A stretch of DNA of 35,976 nucleotides from Bacteroidota bacterium. Its GTDB lineage: Bacteria; Bacteroidota; Bacteroidia; AKYH767-A; OLB10. The stretch spans positions 15,050 to 51,025 of the forward strand of contig JAFDWZ010000034.1 of assembly GCA_018268195.1 (NCBI GenBank). Direction: 5' to 3'. The position numbers and the translations under genes are program-made. Below, piece after piece: positions 32,426 through 35,976 of the stretch. A model generated the notes under the pieces. It was not told where the DNA came from. It searched no databases and saw nothing but the letters and a program-made list of their open reading frames with translations. The number at the start of each line of letters is the position of its first letter. Positions within the stretch are counted from its first letter, which is position 1.

Positions 32426-33447
32426 TGTGTAATTTGTGTTGATTCAATTTGCGAAAAATGTTGTTTCTTTTTAAAATAGTAAGCCACAACAAGGCTTTTT
32501 TTGTAAATACACGATACTTCCATGAAAGGTATCCCTGAATTTCTTCGTTGCGCTCTCAGCCGTTTCAGGTTTTTTATAAAGTAAAAATATGCTTTATAAA
32601 TAGCCAAGGTATCTTTTATGTTTCCGGAAAACAGAAATCTAATAGCTGCAATATCATCAAGAATTATTCTGATAAAAAACACAGAGAACATACTTCCCGG
32701 ATGAAGATTCTTATACAACATCATCAGGTTGTTTCTGAAGTTGAGGTAGGTTTTTCGTGGATTACTTTTATGTAATGTTCCTCCTCCAACATGATAAACG
32801 CACGACTGAGGAATACAAAACAGCTTTAATCCTTTTCGCTTGAGTCGCCAACACAGATCTATTTCTTCCATGTGAGCAAAAAAACACTCGTCCAGTGCAC
32901 CGGCAATATGATATTCTTTGCTTCGTATAAACATACAAGCACCAGTAGCCCAGAAAATTTCAACCGGGTTATCGTACTGACCTATATCTTTTTCAATCGA
33001 GGAAAACACCCTGCCTCTGCAAAAAGGATAACCCAGATAATCAATAAATCCACCGGAAGCACCGGCATGCTCAAATTCATCTTTTTGATGATATGATAAA
33101 ATTTTAGGCTGACAGGCAGCAACATCCTGATGAGTATCCATAAATGCAATTACAGGCTCTATCCATTGTGCTGTTACTTCAATATCAGAATTTAATAATA
33201 CGTAATATTCTGCATCAACTTGTTTTAAGGCGTGGTTATACCCTCCCGCAAAACCTGTGTTTTCTGTTAAAGCAATTGTCCTTATATCTGGAAAATCATT
33301 CTTTAACATCACTATGGAATTGTCGGTAGAAGCATTGTCGGCAACAATTATTTCGCACCAGGAAGGGGTGTGTTTTATCACCGAAGGCAGAAATTGTTTT
33401 AGCAATTGCTCTCCGTTATAATTAAGTATTACTACGGCAACTTTCAT
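32422..33447 (-). CDS. Glycosyltransferase family 2 (rhamnosyltransferase-like)
   Basis: 341 aa soluble or membrane-associated GT-A enzyme. Motifs: VAVVILNYNGEQLLKQFLPS, IIVADNASTDNS, ENTGFAGGYNHALKQ, YYVLLNSDIEV (DxD-type site) and MEEIDLCWRLKRKGLKLFCI. HVGGGTLHKSNPRKTYLNFR follows. These match the WcaA/RfbF-type rhamnosyltransferase group. It follows the LpxL-type gene by 42 bp and overlaps the FAH gene by 4 bp, so it may add sugar to lipopolysaccharide or another surface glycan; sugar and acceptor are unknown. Confidence 0.88.
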   Translation of the reverse strand: MKVAVVILNYNGEQLLKQFLPSVIKHTPSWCEIIVADNASTDNSIVMLKNDFPDIRTIALTENTGFAGGYNHALKQVDAEYYVLLNSDIEVTAQWIEPVIAFMDTHQDVAACQPKILSYHQKDEFEHAGASGGFIDYLGYPFCRGRVFSSIEKDIGQYDNPVEIFWATGACMFIRSKEYHIAGALDECFFAHMEEIDLCWRLKRKGLKLFCIPQSCVYHVGGGTLHKSNPRKTYLNFRNNLMMLYKNLHPGSMFSVFFIRIILDDIAAIRFLFSGNIKDTLAIYKAYFYFIKNLKRLRAQRRNSGIPFMEVSCIYKKSLVVAYYFKKKQHFSQIESTQITQ

Positions 33448-33489
33448 CAGGATGCAAAGAAATGAAAATACCAGCGTTTATTCATCTGT

Positions 33490-34338
33490 TCAATACTTCC
33501 ATCTTCTGTGACTCCACAGCCAGTTTGGTGGTTGCTGGCGTATATCATTTTCGAGTAGAGCCAGATGCTTATGTGTAATGGCGTAATCTGGTTCTTCACC
33601 GGGATGTTCGGTCACGGGCAGCACAGTGATGTCGTAAAAACCTCTTCTTATCCTGTGCATTGAAAAATATATTACCGGAAATCCTGTGAGCTTAGCAAGT
33701 TTTTCTGTTCCGAGAAATACAGCCGTATCCTGATTTAGAAAAGTAGTGCGGTAGTTTATTTCGTCACGATGGGGGGTTTGATCCACAATAAGTGCCGTGA
33801 GGGTAGGAGTATTTTTATTTTTAACTACTTCGCGTGTGATTAATTTCATAGGCACAAGATGAATACGAAAGCGGGATCTGATTTTTTTTAAATAATTATC
33901 CCAAGAGGTGTCGGAAAGAGGTTTGTAAACACCAAGTACCTTGTGTGGTGCTACAACAGATAGTGCTTGTCCGCCCAATTCCCAATTGTTTAAATGCCCA
34001 CAAACAGCTATCAGGCTTTTTTTTGAGTCGAAATATTGATTAAGGACTTCGGGATTTGTAAAACGACATCTTCGGATGAGTTCCTTTTCACTGATGCTTA
34101 CGAGTTTAATGGTTTCAACTATTACATCCGAAAGGTTAGTATAAAACTCACCGGCAATCAGCTCTATTTCTTTTTCATTTTTTTCTGGAAAAGAGCGATA
34201 TAAATTTTCAAGAATAATTTTTTTGCGGTACTGAACAAAATGCCTTAGCATAAAGGCAATGATGTCAGACAGAACATAAAGGATACGAAGATCAAGCAGC
34301 GAGAGAAGATAAATGAGGCCACGCAGAAGCAAAAGCAC
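33490..34338 (-). CDS. Lipid A biosynthesis acyltransferase (LpxL/HtrB family)
   Basis: 282 aa. N-terminal membrane anchor (about 1-30, LIYLLSLLDLRILYVLSDII). The catalytic HxxxxE motif is HLNNWE, His115 and Glu120, after KSLIAVCG. Downstream, VDQTPHRDEINYRTTFLNQD and FPVIYFSMHRIRRGFYDITV fit the lysophospholipid acyltransferase fold, and the C-terminus PPNWLWSHRRWKY is the family end signature. It transfers a secondary acyl chain to the lipid A precursor at the cytoplasmic membrane. It starts 5 bp after the GWxTD gene stop. Confidence 0.92.
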   Translation of the reverse strand: MLLLLRGLIYLLSLLDLRILYVLSDIIAFMLRHFVQYRKKIILENLYRSFPEKNEKEIELIAGEFYTNLSDVIVETIKLVSISEKELIRRCRFTNPEVLNQYFDSKKSLIAVCGHLNNWELGGQALSVVAPHKVLGVYKPLSDTSWDNYLKKIRSRFRIHLVPMKLITREVVKNKNTPTLTALIVDQTPHRDEINYRTTFLNQDTAVFLGTEKLAKLTGFPVIYFSMHRIRRGFYDITVLPVTEHPGEEPDYAITHKHLALLENDIRQQPPNWLWSHRRWKY

Positions 34339-34343
34339 AATTT

Positions 34344-35795
34344 TTATTTGTCGTTATAATTATCATTGGTACGGTCACCTGAGTAAATACCTTTAAGATC
34401 TTTCCCAGTGTCGTCTATATCTTTTGAAGTGACTGCACTTTTCTGGCGAAGAATAATGTTCCATGCTGGTTCATTTGGCTCACCAGGCATATCACTGTGT
34501 AATAATGTGTAGTTTCTGGAAAGTAAATCCTTGCTGTAAAAAACAAACATTTTATTGGTTTGATTTTTTATTTTATCATAATGCCACATTTCGTATGGAT
34601 AAGTGTTAGGTTCAAATTCGCCTTTGTTTATGGAGGATGGCGGACCATATTGCAGATACACTCTTCCCATGTCTGTATTATAACCTTTGAATGCACGAGT
34701 TCCATACTTTCTCTGAATCATATCAACCTTTTCTTTATATGTTTTCCATGCACCTTCAGGATCGGCAGGGTTTTGTTGTTGCCAGAAATCGTAAAAAAAG
34801 TTTTTCATCATTTCGATGTCTGAAGCCTTCATCTGATTGGTAATCCACTCCGACTGTTGCGGCCCTGCAATAGGTCGCAGGCAGGCTATATATTCTGCCA
34901 GAACATTTTTGTCGCTCATGCTACCAACAAATGTTTTGCTTACATCACCGGCATAAACAGGAACTTCGGTAGCAGAGTTATGTCTTTGAAAATATACTTT
35001 AGAATTTGCTAAAGTGTTATTAGATTTATCTTTTACTTCAGCAACCAACTCATAATTTCCTGAAGGAAGATTACTGATATTTATTTCACTCAAAACAGGT
35101 ATTACTTCTGATACATTTTTACGTTGTACCATCCCAAAATCAGATAAAACGGATCCATCTTCCAGTTTTTGGATAAAAAAGGCCAACACAACGGCATCAT
35201 CAGTAAGTTTTTGAGTATTGTAAACTTCGGTGTAAAATTTCAAATTATTGTCTCCGGTATTATAAAAATTATCTACACGAGGAGTGACGGAATAACCATT
35301 TTTCACCAGCATATCTGATTGTTTATCCGTCTTCATATAATCCTGTATCAGCTCTATATCTGACGCACTTACTTTTTCCGCATTAAGGTTAATATTGATA
35401 TTTTGTTTTAAATTATATTCATTTCCTCCTTGATTATCTGTTACAGAAATCTCAAGAGCATAGCTGCCTTCAGTTAGCGGAATACGTTTAACATCCATAA
35501 AATCACTCACGAACATAGTATCTTTTAAAAGTGGGCTTAATAAATTATACTTGTCGGCACGAATAATTTTATCCTGTGACTTTATAATATAGGTTATTGC
35601 TACTGACGCCTGAAACCCGTCATTTTTAGTGGGTTGGTAAGTCACTGAACTTCCGTTGATAGAAAGGTACCATTCTAAATAGGGTCCCTGACCCGGAGCA
35701 TAAAATGTTTTATAGTCGAATAAAGCCTTAAGGTTCCTTGCCTCTGTAGCAGTAGTCAGTAGGCAAACTGCGAGTATAAACAGAACACGTTTCAT
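34344..35795 (-). CDS. GWxTD domain-containing secreted protein
   Basis: 483 aa. Signal peptide about 1-19 (MKRVLFILAVCLLTTATEA), a beta-rich N-terminal half (about 20-290, Ig-like, e.g. IPLTEGSYALEISVTDNQGG, ISNLPSGNYELVAEVKD), then the GWxTD domain (about 310-460). The signature reads FKGYNTDMGRVYLQYGPPSS, with Tyr-Asn in place of the usual Trp-x. Function unknown for the family, which is widespread in Bacteroidota. As first gene of the operon with the acyltransferase and glycosyltransferase, a role in envelope or surface-glycan export is possible. A TATCTTTA -7-like element (minus strand, 35816-35823) precedes it. Confidence 0.85.
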   Translation of the reverse strand: MKRVLFILAVCLLTTATEARNLKALFDYKTFYAPGQGPYLEWYLSINGSSVTYQPTKNDGFQASVAITYIIKSQDKIIRADKYNLLSPLLKDTMFVSDFMDVKRIPLTEGSYALEISVTDNQGGNEYNLKQNININLNAEKVSASDIELIQDYMKTDKQSDMLVKNGYSVTPRVDNFYNTGDNNLKFYTEVYNTQKLTDDAVVLAFFIQKLEDGSVLSDFGMVQRKNVSEVIPVLSEINISNLPSGNYELVAEVKDKSNNTLANSKVYFQRHNSATEVPVYAGDVSKTFVGSMSDKNVLAEYIACLRPIAGPQQSEWITNQMKASDIEMMKNFFYDFWQQQNPADPEGAWKTYKEKVDMIQRKYGTRAFKGYNTDMGRVYLQYGPPSSINKGEFEPNTYPYEMWHYDKIKNQTNKMFVFYSKDLLSRNYTLLHSDMPGEPNEPAWNIILRQKSAVTSKDIDDTGKDLKGIYSGDRTNDNYNDK

Positions 35796-35857
35796 CCAAT
35801 CTCGATTTTACGATATAAAGATAGCTAAATTAAAAGAAATGTTCGTTTGAAAATTTC

Positions 35858-35886
35858 TTGAGGTATTAAAATTTGTTTTATTTTCG
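35858..35886 (+). promoter_or_regulatory. Promoter of the tRNA-Ser gene
   Basis: TTG at 35858-35860, 18-nt spacer, TATTTTCG at 35879-35886 (one mismatch to TAnnTTTG). The mature tRNA begins 6 nt downstream, as expected for a stable-RNA promoter with a short leader. Confidence 0.5.
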
Positions 35887-35891
35887 CGCCC

Positions 35892-35976
35892 GGAGAGATG
35901 GCAGAGTGGTTGATTGCAGCGGTCTTGAAAACCGCCTTGGGTAACACCAACGGGGGTTCGAATCCCTCTCTCTCCG
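35892..35976 (+). tRNA. tRNA-Ser (anticodon UGA)
   Basis: 85 nt, ends on the last base of the window. Acceptor GGAGAGA (35892-35898) pairs with TCTCTCC before discriminator G, the usual serine identity base. Anticodon stem GCGGT/ACCGC surrounds loop CTTGAAA with anticodon TGA at 35926-35928, reading UCA codons. The variable arm CTTGGGTAACACCAACG region is long, as in class II tRNAs, followed by GGGGGTTCGAATCCC (T arm). No CCA is encoded within the window. Confidence 0.95.

Noticed and set aside
1..35976. CRISPR arrays, insertion sequences, prophage or defence islands
   Set aside because: No regularly spaced repeats, transposase or integrase motifs, or phage structural genes were found on either strand, and the tRNA at the end has no adjacent integrase inside the window.

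Overview
The window reads as chromosomal DNA of a member of the Bacteroidota, probably a Chitinophagales/Sphingobacteriales-like lineage. The DNA is AT-rich with weak Shine-Dalgarno sequences. Several genes carry the Bacteroidota promoter pattern (TTTG or TTG, about 19 nt, then TAnnTTTG). The gene families fit too: GWxTD protein, TolB-like propeller/outer-membrane hybrid, NarL-type two-component genes, and secreted proteins with signal peptides ending in AQ or AQA. There are no phage genes, insertion sequences or CRISPR arrays. This is ordinary housekeeping sequence with one visibly damaged locus.

Layout. 1-1.9 kb: the 5' part of a secreted reprolysin-like metalloprotease (cut by the window edge at the start of its zinc motif) and an unrecognised secreted protein. 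2.0-3.2 kb: L-2-hydroxyglutarate oxidase. 3.3-7.8 kb: cell-elongation cluster mreC-mreD-mrdA-rodA, without an adjacent mreB. 7.8-11.1 kb: a very large envelope protein joining a degenerate peptidase-like domain, a TolB-like propeller and a beta-barrel. 11.3-13.7 kb: aspartokinase followed by heme A synthase. 13.8-15.1 kb: biotin carrier protein and a Tat-signal superoxide dismutase. 15.1-17.8 kb: secreted VWA protein, small conserved protein, small lipoprotein and exported cyclophilin. 18.1-23.1 kb: GH25 lysozyme, Maf, EamA transporter, class I aminotransferase and acyl-CoA dehydrogenase, then a gene-poor stretch with two strong hairpin terminators.

23.5-29.1 kb: beta-barrel protein, propeller-like secreted protein, membrane glycosyltransferase, single-domain response regulator, a broken region, then a NarL/LuxR response regulator. 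In the broken region the 5' end of a secreted-protein gene is joined to the 3' end of a sensor kinase gene. 29.1-35.8 kb, all on the minus strand: mgtE and a saccharopine-dehydrogenase-like gene, and upstream of them an envelope operon (GWxTD protein, LpxL-type acyltransferase, glycosyltransferase, FAH-family hydrolase). A complete tRNA-Ser(UGA) closes the window.

The main theme is envelope biogenesis: peptidoglycan elongation, outer-membrane proteins, lipid A acylation, glycosyl transfer and exported folding or hydrolytic enzymes. The most unusual signals are: the fused secreted-protein/kinase remnant with its GGTTT x4 frameshifting repeat; a palindrome sitting inside the cyclophilin promoter spacer; and the giant propeller-barrel protein with lost protease residues. 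I found no convincing completely new system.
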